Below are positions 44,614-56,378 of a stretch of DNA of 64,000 nt, one piece after another (the first letter of the stretch is position 1; the number at the start of each line of letters is the position of its first letter). The notes beneath the pieces are model-generated. The model had not been told where the DNA came from and ran no database searches. It saw only the letters and a program-made list of their open reading frames with translations. This DNA is from Desarmillaria ectypa (lineage: Eukaryota > Basidiomycota > Agaricomycetes > Agaricales > Physalacriaceae): contig JAUDYN010000003.1 in the NCBI GenBank assembly GCA_030407005.1, forward strand, positions 744,001 through 808,000. The letters are read 5' to 3'. The translations under genes and the position numbers were made by a program.

Positions 44614-45680
44614 ATGACGAAAATCAATACCATCACGGTATTCCCCCCGTTAATCAATACGTCCTGCGTTTGGGCGGGCGATTTCAACCAGCTTGAAGCC
44701 CTGTATAACTGTCCATTCATCGGTGCAGTTACTACCCGTACGGCTTCGCTTCATGGATACAAAGATAACGAGAACTGTGCAGTCAGTAACTTACGACTCT
44801 GTATATAGTTTCGCTTTTGCTAACGGCTCTGTAGGTCGCGTTCTCAATAACCTCAATCACGTCGCTCAATTCTTACGGTTACTCCCCTTATCCTCTATCC
44901 TACTATATCTCATGGATAGAAACCATCCTCAAGACTGCATCACCCAATCCGCACAAGGCCTTCATCATAAGCGTGACCGCCTCCACTTGGCCAGAGCTTG
45001 AATCTGTTATCGCCACAATCCAGTCTCTTCGAACCAATATTGGGGACCGTCAACCCGGTACTGGCTCCAGAATCGCCGTCGAGCTCAATACAAGCTGCCC
45101 AAATATCCCTGGATCCCCACCGAAGGGATACATATTTGATGACCTCCGAGAGCTGCTGAACGGACTCGAGATGGAGAATCGCCGAGACCCTACGTTGACC
45201 ATCGGCCTCAAGCTCCCGCCGTATGTGTACCAACATCAGTTCAAAGACGTGCTGAACGTCCTGGCCGACTTCTCCACCGCCACGATGGGTGCGGGGGGCG
45301 TGATAAAGAAGCGCAGTCCGTTCGCATTTTTGACGTGCACGAATACGTTGGGGAACTCTTTGTTGTACCCGGATCAGGTAGCGCATAACGAGAGTACCAA
45401 TGGGAGCGACTTTGCGGTTCCGACTGGTTTGGGCGGGCTGGCTGGCGAGGCGTTGCATGCTCTTTCATTAGGGAACGTGTTTACGTTTCACAAACTACTG
45501 CATGTGGACAGGCCGAAGGAGTACGATGGACTTGAGAAGATCGTGATTATTGGTGTGGGTGGTGTGACGAGTAAGCAAGCTGTGGAGAGGATGAATAGAG
45601 CCGGTGCTGAAGTCATTGGGTGTGCAACGCTCCTCGGAAAAGAGGGCATCAAAGCCTTCCAGATACTGTCGAGGGAGTGA
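44614..45680 (+). CDS. Dihydroorotate dehydrogenase-like flavoprotein, class 1A type
   Basis: Two exons. The start used is MTKINTITVFPPLINTS (44614); an in-frame ATG at 44575 lies only a few bases from a TATA-like box, so it is less likely. Exon 1 reads YNCPFIGAVTTRTASLHGYK. After an intron (about 44783-44833) the protein continues SITSLNSYGYSPYPLSYYI. The FMN/catalytic loop is ELNTSCPNIPGSPP, with the Cys expected of class 1A. TIGLKLPPYVY, TCTNTLGNSLL and IIGVGGVTSKQA follow, ending FQILSRE. Class 1A enzymes are soluble and use fumarate. Most basidiomycetes make pyrimidines with the mitochondrial class 2 enzyme, so this may be an accessory or alternative enzyme. Confidence 0.86.
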
Positions 45681-45928
45681 ACGTGGTGCTAAATCGGTAT
45701 ATATACATGTATGTTATGTTAAATAGGTTGTACATGTGTTGGTAATATAATATATTGAATAAATCTGTGCAAGTTACGTTGAAAAGGGCTTCCAAGGAGC
45801 ATAGCTGGGGTTTGATACAATAGATGAGTGTTCAGAGAAGATTTAACAAAATGAACACTACATCGTTACAATATCAAGATGTTTGGGAAGTAAACGTTGT
45901 GAACGGCCAGTTTCAAGTCCACAAATAA

Positions 45929-47132
45929 TCAAGGATAACAAAAGTCAAGTGCACCATTGCCATCGCCATATGTGAGATACCTGTAGGGATCGGGTTCGGT
46001 CTAGAGCGGATGATTGAAAACGTATATCAGCTACAGCGCAAAGAGACGCTTACCACGTCATAAGTACTATCGTACTGATTTGAAGACATAGCAAGAGAAT
46101 ACTGAAATCCGGCGACAGGTGAGCATTCTAGGAACTCGCAAAATAGCAAAATGTGTTCACCATAAGTTCCGAGGCTGGGCTTGGGAAGCCAAAATACCCG
46201 GTATCGGGGACATCGGAATGGATCTGAGGTCAACATTGAGCAAAAATGAGGAGGTAATGGATGCGAATACTCACCAAATATTGCGACTCGAAGGAAGCAA
46301 TGAGAATGCTTTCGTCGAAGGAGCTCATAGATGGAATCGGGGTGTTGAACTGATGCGCTATTACCTCTGTCTTCCACCCCTGAGGTACGGTAGTACTAGG
46401 CTGAGCTGGTGGAGGAGAGGACGTGCTCTTTCGAGATACACGCTTATTCTTCGGAGGCTCGACCTTAACCTGAGCTTGAGGTGTCGCTGTGATTGGGGAC
46501 ATCTTCCTCACAGCGTCCTCAAGATCCGAACCCGTCTTTCCGGCAGACAACAGATGCGCAATGTCTTTAGACCTGGTTATGTCTGCAGGAGAGTTCCGTT
46601 TCGTGTTCCTCTTCTTGGGCGGGGTGGTGCGCTTCTTGGGTTGGTAGCTATAGTTCGGATAGAGGCCCCGGTGTTTAATCTTTTCATCATCTGCGCGACG
46701 ATAATAGTATTCTTTCTCCTCGGGCGAAAGCTTCTTCCACAACTCTCCAATGATCCTAGAAAGGTGACGACTATCATGCTCAGTGTCCTTGGGAATCATC
46801 TTCTTGTCGACGACGTCTTTACGGAAGATGAAGTAGCAGTTTAGAGGTCGTGGAATACGGTTCTTCCTACGAGAAGAGCCTGTGCCAGAAGTGGGTTCGT
46901 CGGACTGAGAAGAAGAGGATGGAGATGGGGTGTCGATGAACTCGGGTGTCAGAGGCGCGACATCTGGGCATGGAGACGTGATGACGTTGAAGACATACTG
47001 CTGAGGTCGAAGACCTTGGCTAGCATGAACGGAAGCTGGAAACAGAGCGTCAGTACTGAGTCCGACGCGTAGTAACCAAGTCCACGTACAGTGCTCGGTA
47101 GAGTACTGGGGAGAGGGAACAAAGCTTGACAT
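45929..47132 (-). CDS. HMG-box transcription factor
   Basis: The start, MSSFVPSPQYSTEH (ATG at 47132), is followed by an intron and SSVHASQGLRPQQYVFNV. A MATA-type HMG box at about 46640-46870 reads RIPRPLNCYFIFRKDVVDKK, then HDSRHLSRIIGELWKKLSPE and EKEYYYRRADDEKIKH. A basic tail (PKKRTTPPKKRNTKR) probably serves as a nuclear signal. Later exons are less certain; a good ending is TEPDPYRYLTYGDGNGALDF with the stop at 45929. The box lets the protein bind and bend DNA. Similar boxes occur in mating-type and stress regulators, but no pheromone or homeodomain gene is nearby, so a mating-type role is not claimed. The last two introns are inferred and less secure. Confidence 0.78.
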
Positions 47133-47585
47133 GCTGAGGGAGCTGAGGGCAATGAAAGGAGACAAAGAAATGAGCAGTCGGGTCCCCCCGCTTTATATTT
47201 GCGAACATAGGCATTCTCGACATGACGATCACAGAGAGAGGCTGAGTGCGATCAAAAACCATCCGTTACGAGCACGTCGTGGCAAATGTGAAAGGGTACC
47301 CTCTAGGAACGTCACAAATTTTCCTTTTCTAGCGATAGAGCTGTCAAAGGTGCCGTTACTCAGTGGTATGTGAAATTCATGTGAAAGATTGTGAAAGGGT
47401 GGACCTAAAATAGCTACGCTCAAAATCAAATGTAAAACGTGATCTTGTTACTCCCAAATTCAGGTTTCGTCGGGTCGGGTCCCGCTCCCGACGATCACTC
47501 TTCTGGATTGTGACTCGGGACCCCTGTACCGTGATTACTTAAAAGAGATCATCGAGACCTTTACCTCTCACCTCCCTCCATCACC
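47133..47585. promoter_or_regulatory. Divergent promoter of the HMG-box and PARP genes
   Basis: About 450 bp between two start codons on opposite strands. A GC-rich imperfect palindrome (GTCGGGTCGGGTCCCGCTCC, about 47470-47490) may be a control site. No ORF is supported. Confidence 0.4.
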
Positions 47586-50112
47586 ATGCCTCCTCGCAAA
47601 AAAGCTGCTGCTGACGGTACTGCTCACGCTCCGACGCGCTCTAGTACGCGTATCAAGGCCAATAGCAAGGACGATGCAGCAGTACTAGCCAAGCCAGCAT
47701 CCAAAACCAAAACCAAACGTGCGCTTAGCCCTGAGGATGAGGACGAGGGCGACGAGGACGACACCCCACCCACGAAGAAGCCCACAAGCAAAAAGGCGAA
47801 AAAAGCAAAGCCGGAAGACGACGACGAGACTGTCACGAAGGATGATGAGCCTGAGAAGAATGTTACTGTGCGTTCCTTCCAACACTATTGACCGTTGATG
47901 ACGCTTAGGATCCTCCCAGGTGCTGAAAAGGGGTGCAGCTCCTGTTGATCCCCAGTCGGAGAAAGTTCGTACGTATATATTTGCAGTCTACACCTTCACA
48001 CACATAATACCACGTCGACAAGATTCACACCAAGTATATGCAAATGATGAAGGCGTCTGGGACGCCATGCTCAACCAGACTGATATCAGCGGTGGTTCCA
48101 ACAAGAACAAGTATTACCCTCTATCCAAGTCATCCTCAAGGGTCTTAATGAGTTCGCCAGGTTCTATGTCCTCCAGTTGCTGCACCCTATAAGCTCCAAT
48201 TCTGCATGTGTATTGTACACTCGTTGGGGACGCGTGGGGGAGGACGGGCAATCCCAATGTAAAGGACCCTTTCCTCCTGCAACGGCCGTCAATGAATTCA
48301 AGAAACAATTCAAGTCCAAAGCCGGCGTCGCCTGGGAAGCCCGAGTCGGCATGCTTCCTAAGAAAGGTGCCGTGGTTATACGCAACCTGAAGTCGTCTTG
48401 ACCGTCTCCTCAGGAAAATATGTCTGGCTGGAACGCGACTTTGCTGAAGATGATAAGAAAGACGAAGACAACAAAGTTGGAGTTAGCAAGACTCCCGTGG
48501 AGAAGGAGAAGCCGTCTGTTCCTGACTCTGTCCTTGCGCCACAGGTCCAAGATTTCTGCAAACTTATCTTCTCCACCAGCATTATTGACGCAACATTGTC
48601 ATCGATGAATTACGACGCCAGGAAACTTCCTCTGGGAAAATTATCCAAGGCAACTATTTTGAATGGGTTCAATGCTTTGAAGACGCTCTCTGAGGTCCTA
48701 GACGACCCTAGCTGTGATGCCGTAAAGCAAAATGGCGGCAACCAGCGCGCAGCTATTGAACAACTCACTGGTGCCTATTACTCGTATGTAACATGACCCC
48801 GAGGTGGCATCAACTAACTCTGACACATATGCAGAATCATTCCCCACGACTTTGGCCGACAAAGACCAATGGTTATCGACACTAAACAAAGATTGCAAAG
48901 GGTCGGTTCTTTTTACTCAATTATTAAATTGTCTAACGGTATGTGATAGGAACTTGAAATCGTGGACGCTCTCGGCGATATGGAGATCGCATCCAAACTC
49001 ATCGCATCATCTACCAACACTGATGCTGATGGAGTGCCCATTAATCCCCTCGATGCCCAATTCAACGCACTCGGTCTTTCCAAGATGGAACCTCTTGCCA
49101 GGGACAGCCAGGAATTCATCAACCTTGAAACCTATGCCCGGGAAACACACGGTGCCACTCACAGTCATATCCACGTCGAAGTGCAGCATATCTACAGAAT
49201 CGAAAGGTCTGTTTAAGGCAATTCTTGTCCTGGACCGTGCTGAATTGCTGTCAGACCTGGAGAGCGAGAAAGATGGGAACAAGGAGAGTTCCACAAGGTG
49301 AATCATGGAGAACGCTTACTGCTTTGGCACGGGTCGAGGACGACAAATTTCGCAGGCATACTTTCGCAAGGGCTTCGTATTGCTCCTCCGGAGGCACCGG
49401 TAAATGGCTACATGTTCGGTAAAGGCGTTTACTTTGCAGATGTAAGTTTTTCAGTCATGATCTTTTGGATATCGCTTATCATCTGGCCCAGATGATGTCC
49501 AAGGTCGGTGCAGAATCTTTCGTGGCTGCATTTGATGTTGATCTGGAGCTTAGTCCGCCGGATATTGCTATCCAGGGTCAGTAAATTTCTCTGATAGGAA
49601 CGCTCGCTCTGAATGATTCATATCACAGGTTGAGTAATAACACTGGTATTTTACTTCTTTGCGAAGTTGCAGCAAAACCTTTTCATGAGAGAAATGATGC
49701 TGTATGCATACCTTTCGAAATCAAAACTTGTCTTACTGATTAATTCGCCACGTTCAGGAATACAATGCAGATCAGACCTGCAAACAAAATAACAAAAGGT
49801 GATCTCATCTGCTCCGGTTCCTGGGTCTTTGATTGAATTCCTTGGCAGGGCTACAAAAGGCTTGGGCAGAACTCAGCCTACAAAATGGAAGGACGCTGGA
49901 AAGTCTTTGTGTTGCGATGAGCTCATCGGGTGCGAGATGCCCGACGGAGGAGGGTCCGATATAGCCACCGGGGGCTACCTTCAGTATAACGAAGTGCGTG
50001 TTTTTTTAAGCACTTTTTCGAGGAACACCTGTTGATCGTGTGTTTGGTGCAGTACATTGTGTACGATGTTGCACAGATACGTACGAAGTATCTGTTGATG
50101 GTGAAGATGTAA
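47586..50112 (+). CDS. Poly(ADP-ribose) polymerase (WGR-PRD-PARP)
   Basis: The basic N-terminus [20 protein letters not shown] is followed by an acidic/lysine stretch. Splicing restores a WGR domain: [29 protein letters not shown] (an intron removes the apparent stop at about 48113-48162), [19 protein letters not shown] and KYVWLERDF. The regulatory helical domain reads [20 protein letters not shown] and [14 protein letters not shown]. The catalytic domain has [42 protein letters not shown] and GYLQYNE|YIVYD, then ends LMVKM. The His-Tyr-Glu triad (H of WHGS, Y of YFAD, E of YNEYIVYD) is present. Such enzymes add ADP-ribose chains at DNA breaks. About 12 exons. The overall layout matches fungal PARP of the PARP1/2 type without zinc fingers or BRCT. 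Confidence 0.92.
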
Positions 50113-50429
50113 CGGTTGGTTGTGGATTGCTTTAAACTGTTCAATCGGATTAGTGTCAATATTCTCTTGTGCGCTTTTATGTACATGTGCTCTAGGTTAA
50201 ATAAATTGATTTACGTCCATCCATGGCACCTTGCTCTATGTTAGCTGTGTGGATGTCGATAACGCAACCACGGATGTTGCCAATGTGTTTGTATAGGTAG
50301 CCGGTGCATACCAGAGACGCCGATGGCACTGCTATTAATCTCGCCTAAGCCAACATTCCAATCATTAACGACAAGGTCTAGATAAAGTGGTACACTATCA
50401 GCAAAAACCTGCATAGCATTTAACATATG
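50113..50429. other. Convergent spacer between the PARP and amine-oxidase genes
   Basis: About 320 bp between two 3' ends; it holds untranslated tails. No gene or repeat was seen. Confidence 0.4.
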
Positions 50430-52210
50430 TCACCAAGGCGGATGCTTCACCCGTACGCCCTCCGACTTGTATAAACCCTGCTCCACCACAAGCCTGGCGC
50501 TAACAACGCATCCCTCCAGTAGCGGAATCCCAGGATACGCAAACGAGCCACACATCCAAATGCCGGGACCGCCATCCCGGAGTCTCCCTGCACCTTGCAA
50601 CCTCCCCAGCGACTCTTCACGCGGTCCCCGCCACCATGTCCTACCTTCCGCATGGTAAAGCTCCTTCAATGCTTGTTTCGACTCAAGCGTCACAACGGCT
50701 CGCTCCAGTCTCGCCACGCTCAATATCCGACCCTCTCTGGGTTCGATGATTGGATCTGTGGACTGGAAAACAGCAGGTAGATGCGCAGGAAATCCTGGTG
50801 GTCGGGGAAGAACGTGAGTCGCCATGGTATATGATGATGGAAGACATCGCGGTGATATTGTCTTTGGGGGTATTAGGGCGCCTGCTCGGGTATAAATTAG
50901 ATTCAAGTCCCTGTGGTCTCGCGTATCATCGGGGAGAAGTGTCTCATCCGTGTGGTTGATAACAAGGGTAGAATAGTATGTGAATTTCTCCAAGCATCGC
51001 ATTTGCTCCTCGACTGCTTCCCGTCTGACACGCTTTTTGTCAGGTAATGACGACGCGTAGGACGACAAAAGAGGGACCGCACGGTTTGCTTGGGTAGCGA
51101 AAATGATGTGATGGAAACCAGAATATGTCTTGGGACTGTCAGCGTTGGTGCAATTTACGGATACCAGATCTGGGTCGCCTGGATCGGCTTCGATGGAGGA
51201 AATCAGGTGTGATAAATGATCATTCCGAACCGTGGATACGAGTCTCCCGACGACGTCCCGAACGCCGTCGACCACTACATAATGGTGTGTGCCCAAGGTA
51301 AGCCAGATATAATCTGACGAAGGCGTTAATAACAATGATGATGCAAAATAGAAATAACTTCATGCCTAAAAATTCCTCAACAGGATGGTCAAGAATCTCC
51401 TGCTCCGGTGCGGTACACACAGCCGAGAATAAGGGCACCATAATGGCATGAGTGAATTCTGTCCAAACTTGCTCGAAGCCCGTCCATTTAGCCAAGAGAC
51501 CGGTAGGATGTGTCTTCTTGACCCAGTCTTTGTAGGCCATGGTTTCGATTCCCGATGATCGCACCATGGGAATCGAGAGCCACAATAATCTCAGGTAGCA
51601 GAAAAGAATATGGATGGACCAGATGACAAACAGCCCGATCGTCCACGCTTTCGAGGCTGCCCGCAGTGTCAACCCCAGATCTGACTTGCTTTCGTCCAGC
51701 GTTGAAGGCATGCTCACACCGCCAAGTCCCGAAGAACCGTTGTATATCATTTCTGCCGTTATTTGCCGGCCCTTTTCCGACATGGAAAGGAGGGAGAAAG
51801 AGTACGAAAAATCTCGTGGTGTGAACTTGACACCGAGGCGTTTGTAGAGCGCCATTAGCTGCTTGTAGTATCCTGAAATGGTACGATCAGTATATTAATG
51901 GTATGCTACACTGGCAGCTCAGATAGTAGTCACCTCCTTGAAAAGAGCGCATGGGAACGTCAACTCTCCAGTCCTGGTCCTGACCAGGTAGAGGTAAGGA
52001 AATGGATGAACTGTCCATCCCCAAGGTCGATGTCTGAAGCATAACGGTAAGATTTTTATGTACATGCCATGCGGTACTGGTACAGGCCTTTTCGAACAAG
52101 TGAACGTCAAAGTACACATCCTCGTCCTGAGGATGTTCGGTCAAAAGGTAGGCAGCGGTCAGGCCAGCGAGGCCACTGCCTATTATTGCAACTTTGACTG
52201 TCCTCGGCAT
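50430..52210 (-). CDS. FAD-dependent amine oxidase-like protein
   Basis: The start, MPRTVKVAIIGSGLAGLTAA, is a Rossmann FAD motif (GSGLAG) at the extreme N-terminus. The second exon begins near MALYKRLGVKFTPRDFSYSF and contains a membrane-like helix (TIGLFVIWSIHILFCYLRLL). The third exon reads DVVGRLVSTVRNDHLSHLIS, HHIIFATQANRAVPLLSSYA, and the C-terminal FAD-binding block IWMCGSFAYPGIPLLEGCVV. About 560 residues in three exons. The family is the NAD(P)/FAD-binding amine oxidoreductases; the substrate is unknown. The internal hydrophobic segment suggests membrane attachment, which is an inference. The C-terminus ends VRVKHPPW. Confidence 0.85.
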
Positions 52211-52438
52211 CGTTTGCGCGCTGGACAGTCCTGAGAATCAGTAGGGTCAATATAAAGTGAGTCGACACTGTAGTCGTCCCATTCCACGACGGTGAGATTT
52301 ATCAGTTTTTGATGATTGAACCGCGTCACGATCAACAAGCTGCCACGCAATTATACCCGAGAGTTCGGTTATCAACGGCCTTCCGAATGCGGAAAAAGAT
52401 AAATGTAAGGTAATGGACGAATCACACGAAATACATAT

Positions 52439-54301
52439 TCAACTCATTCGTCTCCTCTTTTCCCTATGATCCCGGTCGTCAAGACGCTCTCGAGAACGCC
52501 GACGCTCCCTGTATCGATAATCTCTGTCGCCGTCATCATATCCATCGGGTGAGCGACGTGGGGATCGGGACCTGCGCCTTGAGCCCCGAGAGTCATAATC
52601 ATAGCGGTCACCCGGTTTACTTCGGTCGTGCCGGTGGTAGCCGTCATCCTCTCGACGTGCTCCTCGGTTGTAATCCTCATGCCCACGGTCTCTACTTCGG
52701 CCGTCATTGTCGTCTCGGACGTCGTCATTCGATCGCCATGACTGTCCGTCCCGCGGTGGTGGAGGTGCTCCCCATGCACGCGACCCTCCCGACACATTGT
52801 TCGAGCCCGTTCCAGGGCCACGACCCGATAGAGGTAGCGGCCCCGTATTTTGTGGACAATCTGGAAAAAAATAATGAGGAAAGATAATTGACAGGACAGA
52901 TCAGACTACCTTTTTTCAAGTGTGGTCCGCCGCATAGGAAACAACCCCCTCCCTCAAGGGATTTCCCCCCAGCTTTAACAGGTGCGTTGCCACCAAAGCC
53001 CCCAGTAGGGACCGTGGTATCTTGATCCAATAAATGTGTATATTTCGTTCGGCTCCTCTTCCCAAAGTTTTTGACTTGCATAACTTTGGGTAGCGATGAG
53101 ACGTCAACCGTAGATGCAGTGGCTTCCGTGTAGTCGTGCCGCTTGAGAATCTCTTCGTCCTATCGCAACATCAGAGAAGTCTGCCTTCTCTCAGGAAAAC
53201 ATGCATACCTGATGAAAAGCGCCTTTGTGCCAATACTTTTGAAGAAACTTCTGCTGGCCTTTCGGTTTCTCGTCCCGAAGCTTTTGGGCATGTTCAAGAT
53301 CCTCCTTTAGACGCTGTGCCTCAGGCAGGGCTCTACGACGCTCAACTTCTGCCCGCTCCTCTTCTCTGCGGATCTCTTCCTCCTTCTCCTTCTTAATTCG
53401 CCCAAGTTCGCGTAGTCGCCAAGCCTCGAATTCGCCAGGGGGGTCCAAGCCATCGGTATCGTCAACATCTGGAATATTATCCTCCTTCTCCTCTAAATGC
53501 CCAATAAGCTACACAAAAAATATCGGTGTGAAAAGCTCACTTTCTGCTAGCTCACGCCTAATGCTTTCTGCTACAAGGTCATGGCTCTGCTTTTTCCGTT
53601 CTTCAAGTTCTAGTTCTTTCTTCCTAAGAACCTCTTCAGAGTCAGCAGCCAAGGCTTCTTTTTCTGCAATCGTGACTCGATTCCGCCTATACTTTATCGT
53701 GTTAAACTGAAGGCAAGATATTTGGATTGAATACACACTTTGGAACGAAGACGGGTCTCAGCTGAAGCTTTGGCTTTTCATCTTCTGAGTCCGTCTCGCT
53801 AGACTATAGATTAATTTGTAAGAACGTTGTAGTAAGTAGAGTAGATGACAGACCTCGTCGGATTCCACCTTCAGTTGACCAGGCTTTGTTTCCTCCTCGG
53901 ACTCTTCTTCAGATTCTGTAAGTCATAGAGTCAGCAAAAGTTAGAGCCAAGCACAATTTAGCAAGTGCACCTTCCTCGTCCTCAAGCGCCGTTCGACCAG
54001 ACTCGTCTCTGCCCGCAACGATGACCTTTCCGTCTTTCGAGATATTTACGTCCTTCAAAGAAACATTCATGGACTTTATTCGAGCCTTTGGAACATTTTG
54101 AGCAGTCGGCAGGTCTTCATCGTCTTCTCGAACGATGTCTTGCTCTCCTCCAATGAGGACATCGCCTTCCTCCTCGACTTCAGGCGCCTCCTCTTCAGAG
54201 TCAGAGTCGGCCTCAGCGACCCCTTTGGGAGCTTTTCCTTTCCAATATCGTGCAGCAGGCCGTGCGAGGCGTGGGGCCTGCTTGCGAGGAGCCGAAGCCA
54301 T
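52439..54301 (-). CDS. MFAP1: MFAP1-type spliceosomal protein with C-terminal zinc knuckle and RS-like tail
   Basis: The start, MASAPRKQAPRLARPAARYW, is followed by an acidic stretch and IKSMNVSLKDVNISKD. The MFAP1 domain begins LQLRPVFVPK|KYRRNRVTI, continues PGEFEAWRLRELGRIKKEKE and KFLQKYWHKGAFHQ, and reaches RTKYTHLLDQDTT. These are the hallmarks of the MFAP1 family, a component of the spliceosomal B complex. A short exon then adds a CCHC knuckle (CFLCGGPHLKKDCP) and an Arg/Asp/Ser-rich tail ending REKRRRMS. The tail and knuckle suggest RNA contact. About seven introns, all short. Strong call for MFAP1; the knuckle is an addition worth noting. Confidence 0.9.
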
Positions 54302-55116
54302 GGAGGAGCGATGACAGGGACCGTGTTGTTTGTTTCGCAGGCTAATGGCACACTCGCCCCGTAAAGGCTCGTTCCGACAGAGCCGTATCTGCTTTGCTTT
54401 GCTTCATCACGAGTGTCCAACGACGTAACGTCCATTTTCAAAAGGCGGCCTACTATTGATACACATTTGAAGTTTCTTTCTCGACTTTGGCAATGAAAGG
54501 TACACTTATGCTACAATCTATGCGTTGCTGACGCCACCTCCCTCGGATGGCCCAATAAGCATCATGAATATGAAATCGATGCCAAGTCTCAGGATCAAAC
54601 AGGATATCGTTATGCAATTGGGGTTAACGCCTAGTGCCAGAGCGCCAGGGTTACGGTTCACTGTCGCCCGAAAATATGCTAACATCCCGTCGGGTTTAGG
54701 AGAATATATTTTGTTGGCGAAGATCCCAGTTCTTCGAGCCAGGTGCGTAGAAAGTACTGAGGCTTATTGATGCGAGCCCGGCTTTCTACACACCTGGCTC
54801 GAAGGGCTGGGATCTTCGCCAACAAAATATATTCTTCAAGTCGCGTTTCAGAGCGGGGTCATTTATGATTTCAGGTGAAATAAATAGGTACGTCTTCAAT
54901 GCTAACGGTATGGTCCGACTATTCTTTGACTCGGATCACTCACTAGCTCCTTTTAACCTGGCCTATAAGACCTAACGAGAAGGGAGCTTATGTTTTATCG
55001 CTCTCATACTTTCCTCGGGTCAGCATTTCTCTTGCTATCTTTTGGACCTTCTGGCACACTCCTCAGTTAGGATTCTTGAGGGCGTCGTTACAAAACTCGA
55101 GCTCGCACCCTTCACC
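54302..55116. other. Intergenic region containing a long hairpin
   Basis: About 815 bp between divergent starts of MFAP1 and the DJ-1-like gene. It contains the 53-bp inverted repeat at 54702-54834. The ORF at 54525-54770 reads through the left arm and has no family resemblance. Otherwise nothing is recognised. Confidence 0.45.
54702..54834. repeat. 53-bp inverted repeat with 27-bp loop
   Basis: The left arm 54702-54754 begins GAATATATTTTGTTGGCGAA. The right arm 54782-54834 is its reverse complement with three mismatches by hand count (two adjacent C/T changes and one more C/T change). The arms are separated by 27 bp. The resulting hairpin would be about 53 bp long. Confidence 0.9.
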
Positions 55117-55881
55117 ATGAAAGTAGTAGCACTAGCCGCTGTTTTTGCTGTTATATCAGTTCTAGCTCAGTCTAATGGTGCAGTTACCTCATACCTTCCG
55201 TATTGATAGCTCTGACCTTGCATAGAGTCTGTCCCGATAAATTATGGCATCGTCGTCTTCCCAGCCTTCCAGGCACTTGATGTATTTGGACCTCTCGACG
55301 CCCTAAAAATGCTCTCCTTCGCATACTCACTCAACCTCTCCATCATCGCTGAGACCCTCGACCCCGTCACCACCAAGCCGCGGTCGAGTCAAATGAACCC
55401 TATGAATTCCAACTTCTCCGAATCTATTGTGCCCACCCACACCTTCGACTACCCGCCGGAATCGCTCGATGTGCTCATCGTGCCAGGGGGCCTTGGCACA
55501 CACGCCCCAAATCTCAACGCCACCATTAATTATATAGCTGCTACTTACCCATCTCTGCAATATCTGACCACGGTCTGCACTGGCGCGACCCTTGCAGCCA
55601 GAGCAGGTATACTTGATGGGAAGAATGCTACCACCAATAAAAAATCATGGGAGTGGGCGACGTCACAAGGACCTAACGTCAATTGGATTTTCCATGCTCG
55701 ATGGGTGGTTGACGGCAATATCTACTCTACGTCCGGTGTTAGTGCCGGTATTGATGGGACTTTTGCTTTCATGGAGGCCGTGTACGGTGCCGAAGCAACG
55801 GAGTCTGTAGCCAATTCGATGGAGTATGTCAGAGAGACTAATTCTAGCAGGGACCCATTTGCAGAGTTATACGGTTTGTAA
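55117..55881 (+). CDS. Secreted DJ-1/PfpI family protein (class I glutamine amidotransferase-like)
   Basis: The start, MKVVALAAVFAVISVLAQSN, is a signal peptide. After a 46-bp intron the DJ-1/PfpI fold follows: VPINYGIVVFPAFQALDVFG, LDVLIVPGGLGTHAP and the nucleophile elbow YLTTVCTGATLAARAGIL with Cys (VCTGA) at about 55577, then a C-terminal ISTSGVS-type block IYSTSGVSAGIDGTFAFMEA. The family includes isonitrile hydratases and peptidase-like proteins. A glutamate before the first strand cannot be confirmed. Several N-glycosylation sites fit secretion. About 240 residues. Confidence 0.88.
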
Positions 55882-56028
55882 GGAATGTTGTTTACTACAT
55901 ATTCATACATCTGCCACACGAGTTGCTGATTACTGCATGAAATTTCCATCTCAAAGTTCTCTTTGGCGTTTGTGAAGGCTCGTGAACATCGACAATGGGT
56001 ACCTCTCAATGAAACATATACAAATCAG

Positions 56029-56240
56029 TCAAACGATCCGGATGCTAATATGACCATACATCTTTCCAAGATGAATGACACTGGCCAGAAATGATATCTT
56101 TTTCGTCGTAATCCCAGCAGCACTTTCAAGAAGGACACCAGGCTCATAGTAAAAGGTGAGATATTTAGCTTCATCACCATCCGCATAGTAGATATTAAAG
56201 TGGTGAATCTGATTCCCGACACATCGCCGGTGCCCGAAGG
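56029..56240 (-). other. Orphan protein-like reading frame
   Basis: The minus strand reads NQIHHFNIYYADGDEAKYLT and FYYEPGVLLESAAGITTKKI up to a TGA at 56029-56031. The frame looks like protein, but no start or upstream exon is found before the CorA gene. It may be the end of a lost gene or chance. No function is proposed. Confidence 0.2.
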
Positions 56241-56378
56241 TAACGAGATAGGTCCATTCGATTGGCAGGCTGCCGGTGCAGTAAATGTACGATGGATGTG
56301 CATGATAAAATAAGTACCATACTAATTATTTAAACCGCCTGATAAATACCCAATATCATTACTAGAATATCGTTACCT

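Noticed and set aside
45929..47132. Mating-type locus based on the HMG box
   Set aside because: No homeodomain, pheromone or receptor genes are nearby, and HMG boxes of this type are common outside MAT loci.
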